NCBI RefSeq assembly: GCF_900070365.1 | Contig: NZ_LN850107.1 | Coordinates: 2,666,001 to 2,730,000, forward strand | Length of the DNA stretch: 64,000 nt | Direction: 5' to 3' | DNA from: Alloactinosynnema sp. L-07 | GTDB lineage: Bacteria; Actinomycetota; Actinomycetes; Mycobacteriales; Pseudonocardiaceae | Part shown: one piece after another, positions 36,473-45,018 of the stretch | Numbering within the stretch: position 1 is the first letter of the stretch | How the letters are laid out: each line of letters begins with the position of its first letter | Notes under the pieces: generated by a model | Database searches by the model: none | Seen by the model: the letters and a program-made list of their open reading frames with translations, nothing else | What the model was told of the DNA's origin: nothing | Program-made: the position numbers and the translations under genes

Positions 36473-37845
36473 CACTTCCCCCTGACACATTTCTCGTACA
36501 GGTCCAATAGCCGGTCACCAGGGTCGTACCTGGCTTTCAAGTCTCGATAGGACGGTCCGTTGTAGAGCTTCCAGAACTCGTCCTCAGCGTAGAATCCTTC
36601 GGAATAAAGGGACTTTCGGCCACCCAAGTCGGTGACGGTCCGCTCGATGAGCCGGTTGTGCGTGCCGGGCGCCTCGCCGGTGGCCAGCGGGACCGAGGAC
36701 CAGAAGCCGAAGTTCACGTACAGAGTGTCCGGGTTCATCGTGTAGAGCGGCCACTCGACGGGCGCACGCAGCCGGACCGGACACACCCAGATCGGGCTGA
36801 TCGGGATCTCCCGGTGGAAGAAGTCCAGGAACTCCGCGGCTCGGTCGACCGGCACCTCGATGTCCTGCACGACCGGCTCGCTGGGCGGCAGCCCCCGCCA
36901 CCGGTCCACCCGCCGCGACAGGCCGAACCTCCGGTCGAGCGCGACGATCTTCCAGTACACGTCCGACCGCAGGAACCGCCTGCCGAGCACCCTGCGAACG
37001 GGCCGCTTCTGCACGCCGAGCGCGGCCGAGCACCAGAACCAGTCGGTGTCCCAACGCCAGAGATAGTCGCGAACGGACAGATAGTCCTCGCCGCGGTGCT
37101 GGATCGAGCGGTAGTAGATGTCGAGCCAGGTGTAGTCGCTGGTGTACGGCGCCTGATCGGTGAAGGTGCCGAGAGTCAGGTACTGCTCGTCGGGGCCGAA
37201 GATCGTGCCGTCCACGAAGTCGACCGGCTCGCCCGCGTGTTCCCCGGCCGCGCAGACCTCCGCGAGCTGGGCGAAGTACGCGGCGGGGTCGCGGTGGCGC
37301 AGGTGGCGGATGTGGACGTACGGGCGGACCGGCTGGAGCTCGATGGTCAGCCGAAGCGCGTAGCCCAGGGTGCCGTAGGAGTTGGGGAAGCCATGGAAGA
37401 GGGCGCGGTGTTCGTTGTCCGGCCGCGCGGTGACGACCTGGCCGTCGCCGGTGAGGATGTCCAGTTCGAGGACGGACTCGTGCGGCATCCCGTGGCGGAA
37501 GGACGAGGACTCGATCCCGAGACCGGTGACGGCGCCGCCGAGGGTGATGGTTTTGAGCTGGGGCACGACCAGCGGCATGAGGCCGTGCGGGAGGGTGGCG
37601 TCCACGAGCTGTTCGTAGGTGACCATGCCCTCGACGTCAGCGGTCCGCGCGACCGGGTCGACGTGGAGGACGTGGGTGAACTCGGCGACGTGCACGGTTC
37701 CGGCGCCACGGCGGTGCCGGAACAGGTTCGACGTGCGCTTGGCCAGCCGGATCGACGCGTCCGGAGGCAGCTCGGCCCACCGCGCGCGCAGTCTCCGCAC
37801 ACGGCCCTGGTGCGCGGTCCCCGCGCTAGTGCTGGCGCCCGGCAT
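36472..37845 (-). CDS. tmsA: FAD-linked oxidoreductase (TmsA/BfaB-like)
   Basis: 457 residues from ATG 37845. It is a VAO/DprE1-type FAD protein: AEFTHVLHVDPVARTADVEGMVTYEQLV, VVPQLKTITLGGAVTGLGIESSSF (FAD-binding loop) and FPNSYGTLGYALRL, then a DWFWCSAALGVQKRPVRR central region and the C-terminal KLYNGPSYRDLKARYDPGDRLLDLYEKCV. The partner methyltransferase follows with a one-base overlap. Predicted to reduce 10-methylene to 10-methyl acyl chains in membrane phospholipid. The exact start is unsure: GGAGGG abuts the chosen ATG, an ATG at 37878 lacks a ribosome site, and the start overlaps the end of the DUF397 gene. Confidence 0.76.
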   Translation of the reverse strand: MPGASTSAGTAHQGRVRRLRARWAELPPDASIRLAKRTSNLFRHRRGAGTVHVAEFTHVLHVDPVARTADVEGMVTYEQLVDATLPHGLMPLVVPQLKTITLGGAVTGLGIESSSFRHGMPHESVLELDILTGDGQVVTARPDNEHRALFHGFPNSYGTLGYALRLTIELQPVRPYVHIRHLRHRDPAAYFAQLAEVCAAGEHAGEPVDFVDGTIFGPDEQYLTLGTFTDQAPYTSDYTWLDIYYRSIQHRGEDYLSVRDYLWRWDTDWFWCSAALGVQKRPVRRVLGRRFLRSDVYWKIVALDRRFGLSRRVDRWRGLPPSEPVVQDIEVPVDRAAEFLDFFHREIPISPIWVCPVRLRAPVEWPLYTMNPDTLYVNFGFWSSVPLATGEAPGTHNRLIERTVTDLGGRKSLYSEGFYAEDEFWKLYNGPSYRDLKARYDPGDRLLDLYEKCVRGK

Positions 37846-38017
37846 CCCTCCATTGTTCCACCGCGAGCCGCCAAGCATGCGAATTGAGCACAATCGCAGG
37901 TCCAGGGCGTTTGGAATCCCGAACCCCTACTGCCCCACCCACGAACGCCACCTCGACGCAGTCGAGCTGATGATCGCTGAAGCTCGACTTCCGCCACTCA
38001 GCGTTACGAAGATCCAT
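37826..38017 (-). CDS. DUF397 small protein
   Basis: 63 residues with the DUF397 pattern: AEWRKSSFSDHQLDCVEVAF, GGAVGVRDSKRPG and a final W in HAWRLAV. These short proteins pair with XRE/DUF5753 regulators (WhiJ-like systems), and here the XRE gene lies six bases upstream on the same strand. They are thought to modulate development and antibiotic production in actinomycetes. The ATG at 38017 follows GGGAG. Confidence 0.83.
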   Translation of the reverse strand: MDLRNAEWRKSSFSDHQLDCVEVAFVGGAVGVRDSKRPGPAIVLNSHAWRLAVEQWRDAGRQH

Positions 38018-38023
38018 TTCGTT

Positions 38024-38860
38024 TCACTCCCGCCGGAATTCCGCCTCCAGGCGCCGCAGGAACTTCACCGTGTCGGCTGAACTGAGCGCCACCTCGACCA
38101 GTCTATCGGTCACGTTCTGGTGCAACTCGATCTCGCTGCTCTCGTCGACGAACAGCGAGGATGAGCGGTGTTCAAGCAGGATGACCGGATCCCCCTTCGC
38201 GAATTCCATGAGCTTGTAGTTGCCATCAAGTCCGTCGTGGGCACCATGGTCGATCGGGATTACCCGAATGTCGATGTTCGGCCGCTGGGCCATGTCGCAG
38301 AGATGGACGATCTGCTCGGCCATCAGCTCGGCGCTGCCGGTTCGGCGGCGGATGGCAATCTCATCGAGGATCGCTAGGTAGGTGGGCGCACCCTGCTTCC
38401 ACAGGACCTCCTGGCGCTTGAGCCGGGTCGCCACCATGTCCTTGATGTAGTCCGGGGACATGCGGGCGATCACCATGACAGCGCGCATGTAGTCGGCCGT
38501 TTGGAGAAGGCCGGGGACCCGCATCATCGAGCCTTCAACGATGCGGGTCGAAGTCGACTCGAAGTTGACCAGGGCTCGCAGCACTTCGGCCACGTCGCCA
38601 CGGAAGATCAGCATGTCGCCGGGTTGCTTGGCCAGGTTCATGATGCGGATGCGCTCTTTGCCCTTGATCCCGTAGATCGCCAGGAGAGTCGCGCATTCCT
38701 CCACGGTCACCTCCCGCAGCCCGTTCTCCATCCGGTTCAGCACCGGGGGCGAGAAGCCACTGCGTTTGGCGATCTCCAGGGTTGTTCGCTCCGAGTTCTT
38801 CCGGAGTGTCTTCAGTTCCGCTGCCAGTCCGCGCACACGGGCGGTGCCACTAGATCCCAT
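38024..38860 (-). CDS. XRE-family regulator with DUF5753 domain
   Basis: 278 residues. Helix-turn-helix at about 14-70 (LKTLRKNSERTTLEIAKRSGFSP then LNRMENGLREVTVEECATLL). The rest is the DUF5753 region: RVPGLLQTADYMRAV, RLKRQEVLWKQGAPTYLAILDE, HLCDMAQRPNIDIRVIPI and SSEIELHQNVTDRL. Such regulators are many per genome in filamentous actinomycetes and act with a partner DUF397 protein; the partner gene follows after a six-base gap. No target operator was identified. Confidence 0.88.
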   Translation of the reverse strand: MGSSGTARVRGLAAELKTLRKNSERTTLEIAKRSGFSPPVLNRMENGLREVTVEECATLLAIYGIKGKERIRIMNLAKQPGDMLIFRGDVAEVLRALVNFESTSTRIVEGSMMRVPGLLQTADYMRAVMVIARMSPDYIKDMVATRLKRQEVLWKQGAPTYLAILDEIAIRRRTGSAELMAEQIVHLCDMAQRPNIDIRVIPIDHGAHDGLDGNYKLMEFAKGDPVILLEHRSSSLFVDESSEIELHQNVTDRLVEVALSSADTVKFLRRLEAEFRRE

Positions 38861-38918
38861 TGCGCCATTGCAGCAGTCGAGACCGTCACCGGGCAGTCGC
38901 TCGATCGGACAGCCGTTT

Positions 38919-39452
38919 CTACCCCCGAGATGGGTGCAGCCAGCCCCGCAGTACCCGCGCCACGTTCGGCATGATCACGTAGGTCATCATCACGCTGAAC
39001 AACGCGGTGATGAGCACGGTTCTGAGCACGATCGGCACGCCACCCAGGCTCGGCGCGATGACCAGGTTGACCAACAGGGTCAGCGGGAAGATCCCCAGGC
39101 CCGAACTGATCGCCATCTTCCACTTCGGCGGCGCGTCCGCCGACTCGAACCACGCCTCCAGGCCGGTCAGCTCCCGGCGGGCGGTCTCCTCGTGGTGTCC
39201 GTCGGCCTTGGCGAACCAGGCCGCCCGCTCCCCCGACGCCTGCCAGGCTTCGTAGGTGGACTCGTCACGGAAGCGGTACATCACGTGCCAGGGCTGGCCG
39301 GGTTCGGCGGGGCGCAGCAGGCCGTGGCCCAGGTGACCGGGGAACTTGGCCGCCTCCTCAAGGATGCCCTGCACCCACTGCTCGAACTGCCGCTCACACC
39401 CGGGTTCCACGCTGCGCGCGACCAGGGCGGTGACCTCGCCGCTCTTCACCAT
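38919..39452 (-). CDS. Antibiotic-biosynthesis-monooxygenase-like domain with membrane tail
   Basis: 177 residues. The first 100 match an ABM ferredoxin-like domain (EVTALVARSVEPGCERQFEQWVQGI, FPGHLGHGLLRP, WHVMYRFRDESTYEAWQ). Two hydrophobic segments follow (GLGIFPLTLLVNLVIAPSL and TVLITALFSVMMTYVIMP), which anchor the domain to the membrane. ABM proteins carry out cofactor-free oxidation or heme handling, but the tethered version is uncharacterised. It stands alone between divergent neighbours. Confidence 0.78.
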   Translation of the reverse strand: MVKSGEVTALVARSVEPGCERQFEQWVQGILEEAAKFPGHLGHGLLRPAEPGQPWHVMYRFRDESTYEAWQASGERAAWFAKADGHHEETARRELTGLEAWFESADAPPKWKMAISSGLGIFPLTLLVNLVIAPSLGGVPIVLRTVLITALFSVMMTYVIMPNVARVLRGWLHPSRG

Positions 39453-39513
39453 GGGGATAAGTTAGCTCGCGCCTGACCCACTGCGCGCGCGCCGCGATGT
39501 CTACGATGCGCGG

Positions 39514-40008
39514 GTGATCATGCCCGAACTCCAACGGCTGCGTGCCGACCACGGGCCCGCGCTCCTGGCGTTCGAACGGGAGAACCGGGCCTACTTCGCC
39601 GAGTCGGTGCCCGATCGCGGTGACGACTACTTCGCCCACTTCGACCAGCGGCACGCGGAACTGCTGTCCGAGCAGGCCGCTGGGCTCCACCACTTCTACC
39701 TTCTCGTGGATTCCGACGGCCGCGTCCAAGGCCGGGTCAATCTGGTCGACGTCGCCGACGGCGCGGCCGAACTCGGATTCCGGATCGCGCGGTCCGCCGT
39801 GGGCCGGGGTGTGGCCACCTCGGCGGTGCGGCGGATCTGCGACCTCGCGGCCCGCGAACTCGGCCTGACCCTGCTGCGAGCGGGCGCGGCCCTGGACAAC
39901 CACGCTTCCCAGGCCGTGCTCACCCGAACGGGATTCGTGCGCACGGGCCAGGAGGTCACCGCCGACGGCCGTCCTGGCACGACATTCGCCAAAAGACTCG
40001 AGGTCTAG
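39514..40008 (+). CDS. GNAT acetyltransferase (RimJ/RimL-like)
   Basis: 164 residues with the GNAT core: YLLVDSDGRVQGRVNLVDV, ELGFRIARSAVGRGVATSAVR (acetyl-CoA pyrophosphate loop) and ALDNHASQAVLTRTGF. The Asn-His and the loop match the RimJ/RimL type, which acetylates protein N-termini or small amines. GTG at 39514 (or ATG at 39520). Its end overlaps the convergent hydrolase gene by four bases. Substrate unknown. Confidence 0.83.
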   Translation: MIMPELQRLRADHGPALLAFERENRAYFAESVPDRGDDYFAHFDQRHAELLSEQAAGLHHFYLLVDSDGRVQGRVNLVDVADGAAELGFRIARSAVGRGVATSAVRRICDLAARELGLTLLRAGAALDNHASQAVLTRTGFVRTGQEVTADGRPGTTFAKRLEV

Positions 40009-40562
40009 TCCGCGCTGAATGACACGTCCTTCGTCTCCGTAACCCCGGCGGTGCGGCCGGGCGCGGTCTGGTACCGCCAGTAGAGGTTCGTGTGCGCGAT
40101 GACCTTGTCCGGCGACGGCGCTCCCCAGGCGCTCTGGTCCTCCGTCGTGTGCGCGTCGCCGACGAGGGTGACGTCGTAGCCGCGCGCGAAGGCGCCATGA
40201 ATCGTGGAGCGGATACAGGCGTCGGTCTGCGCGCCGGTGACGACCAGACGGCCGACTCCGATCCCGGCGAGCACGTCCTCCAGGTCGGTGCCCTCAAAAG
40301 CATCGCCGAACGTCTTGTGCACCAGCGGCTCCGCCTCCTGCCGAACCAACTCCGGCACGTACTCCCAAGCGGAGCTTCCCGTCGCCAAGTCCTCATCGGA
40401 ATGCTGGACCCAGACGACCGGGACACTCTCTTGACGCGCCTTGTCGACAAGAGTCCCGATGTTGGCGACCACGGCGTCGCGCTGATGGGCTTCGGCCACG
40501 ACCCCGACCTGGACGTCGATCACCATCAACGCGGTGTTGGGTCGTTCGGACAGCGTGCTCAT
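40005..40562 (-). CDS. Isochorismatase-like cysteine hydrolase
   Basis: 185 residues: catalytic Asp in ALMVIDVQ, Lys in HKTFGDAF and the nucleophilic Cys in VTGAQTDACIRST. These triad positions define the isochorismatase/nicotinamidase superfamily; the family cleaves amides or ethers of small metabolites. ATG at 40562 follows AGGAGA by five bases; the longer frame lacks support. The gene is divergent from the FAD-dependent reductase with 236 bp between starts. Confidence 0.85.
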   Translation of the reverse strand: MSTLSERPNTALMVIDVQVGVVAEAHQRDAVVANIGTLVDKARQESVPVVWVQHSDEDLATGSSAWEYVPELVRQEAEPLVHKTFGDAFEGTDLEDVLAGIGVGRLVVTGAQTDACIRSTIHGAFARGYDVTLVGDAHTTEDQSAWGAPSPDKVIAHTNLYWRYQTAPGRTAGVTETKDVSFSAD

Positions 40563-40798
40563 GACGATCTCCTGTGCTGGTCGTGCCTGCTCACGGGAAG
40601 CACGATAGGCCGCCGCACCGACAACCGCGGTCATGTCCGCGAGTGCGCCGCGCTGTCCCTTGCCGTGACCATCCTGCTCATCCCCGCCTTGCGGACGACC
40701 ACTCCCGACTGTCCAATCAAGATCAAGTGAGTTGCCGAACCGGCAACAAAGGTTGCGGAAACCGCCGCCCGACTCGCAAGGTGGTCGTGGAGGTGGTC

Positions 40799-41818
40799 AT
40801 GGTGACCGACGAGCTGAATGACAGCTATGACGTGGTGGTGGTCGGCGGTGGCGCCGCGGGGCTGAGCGGGGCCCTGATGTTGGCGCGGGCGCGCCGGTCC
40901 GTGGTCGTGATCGACGCGGGCGCCCCGCGCAACGCGCCGGCCGAGGGGGTGCATGGGCTGCTGGCGCGCGACGGGATCTCCCCGGCCGAGTTGCAGGAGC
41001 GCGGCCGGTCGGAAGTCCGCGGCTACGGCGGTCACGTAGTCCTCGGCGAGGTCGGTGACATCGCGCGCGACGGGGTGGGGTTCGTGGTGGATCTGGTCGA
41101 CGGTCGGACCGTGCGGGCGCGCAGGGTGCTTGTGGCCACCGGGCTGGTCGACGAGCTGCCGGACGTGCCGGGGCTGCGGGCACGGTGGGGCCGGGACGTG
41201 GTGCACTGCCCGTACTGCCACGGCTGGGAGGTGCGCGACCAGACCATCGGGGTGCTGGCCACCGGACCGATGTCAGTGCACCAGACGTTGCTGTTCCGGC
41301 AGTGGAGTGCCGATGTCACGTACTTCGCCAACGGCACACGGCCGACCTCCGACGAGGCCGAGCAGCTCGCCGCGCGTGGGATCGGTGTGGTGGATGGCGA
41401 GGTGGCGGCGCTGGAGATCGTCGACGATCGCCTGGTCGGCGTGCGGTTGGGCGACGGCACCGTGGTGGACCGTGCGGTCGTGGCGGTCGCGTCGCGGATG
41501 GTGGTGCGGGCGGGTTTCCTCGCCACGCTCGGGTTGCGGGCAGTGGCCCATCCGTCGGGGCACGGTGACTACCTCCCGGCCGACGCGAGCGGCCGCACCG
41601 AGGTGGCCGGGGTGTGGCTCGCGGGCAACGTCACCGATGTGGTCGCCCAGGTCGGCGCCGCTGCCGCGGCGGGCGCGTGGGCCGCGGCCCAGATCAACGC
41701 CGATCTGGTCGCCGAGGAGACCCGGTGGGCGGTGGCCGCCCACCGGAGTCCGTTCTCGGCCGAGTCCGAGGCGCGGGTGAGCGAACTGGTGATGGGCGAC
41801 CGCCGCCACGGCCAGTGA
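40799..41818 (+). CDS. Thioredoxin-reductase-like FAD/NAD(P)H oxidoreductase
   Basis: 339 residues. FAD motif VVVGGGAAGLSGAL at the N-terminus, redox disulfide CPYC (in HCPYCHGWE) near 138, and the C-terminal FAD-binding AGVWLAGNVTDVVAQVG. The ATG at 40799 follows GGAGG; a longer frame upstream runs into the divergent gene's promoter. The length is a little above TrxB, and the sequence resembles the TrxR-like subfamily seen with holomycin-type dithiol oxidases. Neighbours do not include a dithiol pathway, so a general disulfide reductase is most likely. Confidence 0.85.
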   Translation: MVTDELNDSYDVVVVGGGAAGLSGALMLARARRSVVVIDAGAPRNAPAEGVHGLLARDGISPAELQERGRSEVRGYGGHVVLGEVGDIARDGVGFVVDLVDGRTVRARRVLVATGLVDELPDVPGLRARWGRDVVHCPYCHGWEVRDQTIGVLATGPMSVHQTLLFRQWSADVTYFANGTRPTSDEAEQLAARGIGVVDGEVAALEIVDDRLVGVRLGDGTVVDRAVVAVASRMVVRAGFLATLGLRAVAHPSGHGDYLPADASGRTEVAGVWLAGNVTDVVAQVGAAAAAGAWAAAQINADLVAEETRWAVAAHRSPFSAESEARVSELVMGDRRHGQ

Positions 41819-41844
41819 GATGCCCGTTGTGAGATGGTGATCGG

Positions 41845-42816
41845 GTGAGCGAAGACGAAGTGCGCGACGGTGTCTCCCTGACCAGTCTCGACTCGCCGTT
41901 GTTCGACGGGTCCGGCGCCACCAAACGGGACCTGATCGACTACCTCGACGCCGTCAGCGAGCGGATCCTGCCCGGCCTGCGCGACCGTCCGCTGTCGGTC
42001 CAGCGGGTGCGGCCGGGGCAGGCGCCGTTCATGCAGAAGAACCTGCCGAAGTACACCCCGTCGTGGGTCCGGCGGGTCGGGGTGTGGGCGGAGGCGTCGA
42101 AGCGGGAGATCTCCTACGGCCTCTGCGACGACCGTCGCACGCTGCTCTGGTTCGCGAACCAGCGGTCCGTCGAGTACCACACCACGCTGACCACGACCGC
42201 CGTGCCGGACCACGCCACGCACCTGATCCTCGACATCGACCCGCCGCCAGGCGAATCGTTCCCGGCTGCCGTCCGGGCGGCGTTCCTGGTCCGGCAGGCG
42301 CTGGCCGACGCGGGGCTCGCGGGCGCGGTGAAGACCAGTGGCGCCAAGGGTTTGCACATCTTCGTCCCGGTCGACCTCACCACCCCGATGGACGACGTCG
42401 CCGCCGCCACCCGGGCCGTAGCCGCGCGGGCCGAGCTGATCGACCCGGAGGTGGCGACGACGGCGTACATCATCGAAGACCGCGGCGGCAAGGTCTTCCT
42501 CGACTCGACCCGCTCCTGGGGCGCGACCATCGTCGCCGCCTACAGCCCGCGGGTGCGACCGGGAGCGCCGGTGTCGTTCCCGGTGTCGTGGGACGACCTC
42601 GACTCGATCAAGCCCGCCGACTTCACCATCCACACCGCGCCCGCCCTCCTCGACGGCGACCCGTGGGCCGAGCGGATGCCCGCCCCGCAGACCCTGCCCG
42701 CCGATCTGGTCGAAGAGGGCCACGCCATCCCGGTCGCCCGGGTGCAGGCCATGCACGAGGGCAAGCGCCGCCGCGCCCAGGCGCGCAAGGAAGCCGAGGG
42801 CGACCCGGCGCCGTAG
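41845..42816 (+). CDS. Standalone LigD-type DNA polymerase/primase domain
   Basis: 323 residues of the LigD polymerase (archaeo-eukaryotic primase) domain: KYTPSWVRR at the substrate-binding side, the metal motif LILDIDPPP, KTSGAKGLHIFVPVDL, a third acidic motif in GKVFLDSTRSW and AAYSPRVRPGAPVSFPV. The enzyme fills gaps or adds ribonucleotides during non-homologous end joining. No Ku or ligase domain is present in this gene or near it. GTG at 41845 is preceded by a modest ribosome site 26 bp after the reductase stop. Confidence 0.85.
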   Translation: MSEDEVRDGVSLTSLDSPLFDGSGATKRDLIDYLDAVSERILPGLRDRPLSVQRVRPGQAPFMQKNLPKYTPSWVRRVGVWAEASKREISYGLCDDRRTLLWFANQRSVEYHTTLTTTAVPDHATHLILDIDPPPGESFPAAVRAAFLVRQALADAGLAGAVKTSGAKGLHIFVPVDLTTPMDDVAAATRAVAARAELIDPEVATTAYIIEDRGGKVFLDSTRSWGATIVAAYSPRVRPGAPVSFPVSWDDLDSIKPADFTIHTAPALLDGDPWAERMPAPQTLPADLVEEGHAIPVARVQAMHEGKRRRAQARKEAEGDPAP

Positions 42817-42837
42817 CTCACACCCGGGCGGCGAGGC

Positions 42838-42954
42838 TTCCCCCCGGGCGAGTTCCCGCACCTGACCGAACTCGCCGTTCATGTCATGGAAGGCCGCTAC
42901 GACGGCGTGCCCGCGTTCACCTTCGGGCTCGACCTGATCCTCGACGGCCTCCGG
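42838..42954 (+). pseudogene. Remnant of a TetR-family C-terminus
   Basis: Reading from about 42838 gives FPPGEFPHLTELAVHVMEGRYDGVPAFTF, GLDLILDGL, which is the C-terminal helix block of TetR regulators (typically ending GLDLILDGL). The DNA-binding region is missing and the frame then runs into unrelated sequence, so this is a fragment. It sits between the LigD-like gene and the GerW-like gene. Confidence 0.5.
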
Positions 42955-43047
42955 CCAAGTTCCGCTGCGACTACCCCGAGGTCGCGGGCCGCGAGTCCGG
43001 CGACCAGTGAGTCGTCGGGACCGCGTCGGGCTCGTAAGGTCGTCGGT

Positions 43048-43365
43048 GTGGCCTTCATCGATGCGATCAAGACCGTGCGGGACTCGCTGAGCGCCCGCAC
43101 CGTCTATGCCGAGCCCTACGAGCGCGACGGGATCACCGTCATCGCCGCCGCCACTGTCTACGGTGGCGGCGGTGGCGGTTCCGGCGACGAGCCCGCGGGC
43201 AAGGTCGACGGGGCCGGGTTCGGGCTGGTCGCCCGGCCGTCCGGGGCGTTCGTGATCCAGCGCGGCACCGTGCGCTGGAAGCCCGCGATCGACGTGCCGC
43301 GGCTGATCGGGGTGACCGGCGCGGTCATGGTCGCGCTGGTCCTGGCCCATCGGCGAGGGCGTTGA
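43048..43365 (+). CDS. GerW-family small protein with membrane tail
   Basis: 105 residues of the GerW/YtfJ family: VYAEPYERDGITVIAAATVYGGGGGGSG (glycine-rich loop), FGLVARPSGAFVIQRGTVRWKP, then a hydrophobic C-terminal segment GVTGAVMVALVLAH. The family is named for a Bacillus spore protein but is common in actinomycetes, where its role is unknown. GTG at 43048. The end of the gene overlaps the convergent oxidoreductase by 41 bp. Confidence 0.72.
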   Translation: MAFIDAIKTVRDSLSARTVYAEPYERDGITVIAAATVYGGGGGGSGDEPAGKVDGAGFGLVARPSGAFVIQRGTVRWKPAIDVPRLIGVTGAVMVALVLAHRRGR

Positions 43366-44008
43366 TCGCCCGGGTGCCCAGGATCGGCTGCGGCGCACCG
43401 GACCGCGCGACCTCCAGCATGGCCTTGCCGATGCCCTCTGTCGTGCTGACCTGGTTGGGCGCGATCCGCTGGATCAGGCCGGACAGCGGCGAGACCACCG
43501 CGTACAGCAGCCGGTAGAGCCGGGTCTTGGACTTGACCCCGTGCATCGGCCGGATGAACCCCGGCCGGAACATGAACGTCGCCAACGGCAGCGACATCAG
43601 CTCGTTCTCGGTGCGGCCCTTCACCCTGGCCCACATCGTCCGGCCGCGTTCGGTGCTGTCGGTGCCGTAGCCGGACACGTAGATGAACGTCATCCCGGGA
43701 TCGCGCTCGGCCAGCAGCGTGCCCGCGACGAGGGTGAAGTCGTGGGTGACCCTGGTATAGTCCACTTCGGACATTCCGGCCGAAGACACACCCAGACAGT
43801 AGAAGCAGGCGTCCAGACCGGTCAGCTGATCGGCGATCGGGCTCAGGTCGAGCATGTCCTTGTGCACGATCTCGCGCAGCTTGGGGTGGGACTTGCCCAG
43901 CGGCGACCGCCCGACGGCGACGACCTCGGTGACATCGGTGGCGAGCAGGCTCTCCCGCAGCACGCCCTGGCCGACCATGCCGCTCGCGCCGAACAGGATG
44001 ACCTTCAT
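43325..44008 (-). CDS. NAD(P)-binding oxidoreductase (NmrA/epimerase-like)
   Basis: 227 residues of an atypical short-chain dehydrogenase fold: nucleotide-binding FGASGMVGQGVLRE at the N-terminus, ACFYCLGVSSAGMSE (middle strand) and FIYVSGYGTDSTE. The active-site YxxxK is not clear, so it may be a sensor-type or epimerase-like protein. ATG at 44008 overlaps the pirin stop (ATGA), so it is cotranscribed with that gene. Confidence 0.8.
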   Translation of the reverse strand: MKVILFGASGMVGQGVLRESLLATDVTEVVAVGRSPLGKSHPKLREIVHKDMLDLSPIADQLTGLDACFYCLGVSSAGMSEVDYTRVTHDFTLVAGTLLAERDPGMTFIYVSGYGTDSTERGRTMWARVKGRTENELMSLPLATFMFRPGFIRPMHGVKSKTRLYRLLYAVVSPLSGLIQRIAPNQVSTTEGIGKAMLEVARSGAPQPILGTRAINALADGPGPARP

Positions 44009-44955
44009 CCGCGTGACTTCAGCCGGATGTTGGGCAGCGCGGGCGCGGGCAGCGTCTGGGACCACTGCGCCGGGAACGTGCCGTACCGCATGGACTCGCC
44101 GCCCGCGCGCTGCTGCTCCCACTGGTCGCGGAAGGCGACGATCTCGTCGTGGGACCGGCCGATGAAGTTCCACCACATGACGATCCGCTCCCCCAGCGGC
44201 ACACCGCCGAGGACGAGCACCCGCGCGCCGTCGTCACCCGCGCACACCGTCAGGATCGCTGGACCGGTCGGCTGGTACACCAGCTGACCGGGCTTGGCCG
44301 AGACGCCCGCCGCCATCACGTCGCCGGTGTCGACCAGGACACCGTGTTCGAAGGCCGGATCGATGTCCAACACCAGCTCTTGGCCCGCGCGCAGCGTGAT
44401 CTCCGCGCCCAGCAGCGGGGTGTAGGTCGCCACCGGCGAGGTCTGGCCGAGCAGGGTCCCGAGGAAGACCAGCACGCGGGCGCCGTCATGGTCGACCGCG
44501 GGCGGGGCGTAGTGCTGGAATCCGGGGTCGGCGAACCGGTCGGCCTCCGGCAGCGCGACCCAGAGCTGGGTGCCGTGCAGGACGTTCGAGGCGTCGGTCG
44601 AGTACTCAGAGTGGGCGATGCCGGAACCCGCCGTCATCAGGTTGATCTCCCCCGGCCGCACGATGGCGTGGGCGCCGGTCGTGTCGCGGTGCTCGACCTC
44701 GCCGCTGAACAGCCACGACACGGTCTGCAGGCCGGTGTGCGGATGGCCGTCGACGCGCATGTCGCCCTCGCTGGGGCCGTAGTGGTCGATGAAGCACCAG
44801 GCCCCGATGAGCGACTGCTCGCGCTGCGGCAGGGTGCGCCGGACCGTCATCGCCCGCGGCCCGCCAAGCGGAACCTCCCGCGCGTCGAGCACCTTGCCCG
44901 GCCCGTCTGCGCGCGCGCAGACCAACTCGGCAGGAGCGTTCTCCAGATTACTCAT
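44005..44955 (-). CDS. Pirin-family bicupin
   Basis: 316 residues of the pirin family: FIDHYGPSEGDMRVDGHPHTGLQTVSWLF and GHPHTG supply the metal histidines, followed by EINLMTAGSGIAHSE and a C-terminal cupin with VLVLGGVPLGERIVMWWNF. Pirins bind iron and have quercetinase or transcriptional cofactor roles in different organisms. ATG at 44955; a GTG five codons upstream also exists. Coupled to the following oxidoreductase gene. Confidence 0.85.
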   Translation of the reverse strand: MSNLENAPAELVCARADGPGKVLDAREVPLGGPRAMTVRRTLPQREQSLIGAWCFIDHYGPSEGDMRVDGHPHTGLQTVSWLFSGEVEHRDTTGAHAIVRPGEINLMTAGSGIAHSEYSTDASNVLHGTQLWVALPEADRFADPGFQHYAPPAVDHDGARVLVFLGTLLGQTSPVATYTPLLGAEITLRAGQELVLDIDPAFEHGVLVDTGDVMAAGVSAKPGQLVYQPTGPAILTVCAGDDGARVLVLGGVPLGERIVMWWNFIGRSHDEIVAFRDQWEQQRAGGESMRYGTFPAQWSQTLPAPALPNIRLKSRG

Positions 44956-45018
44956 GCAACCCCGACTCACGATGTGAACGTCACTGCGCCATTCAGGCTA
45001 TACCGCGATACTGAGGGT

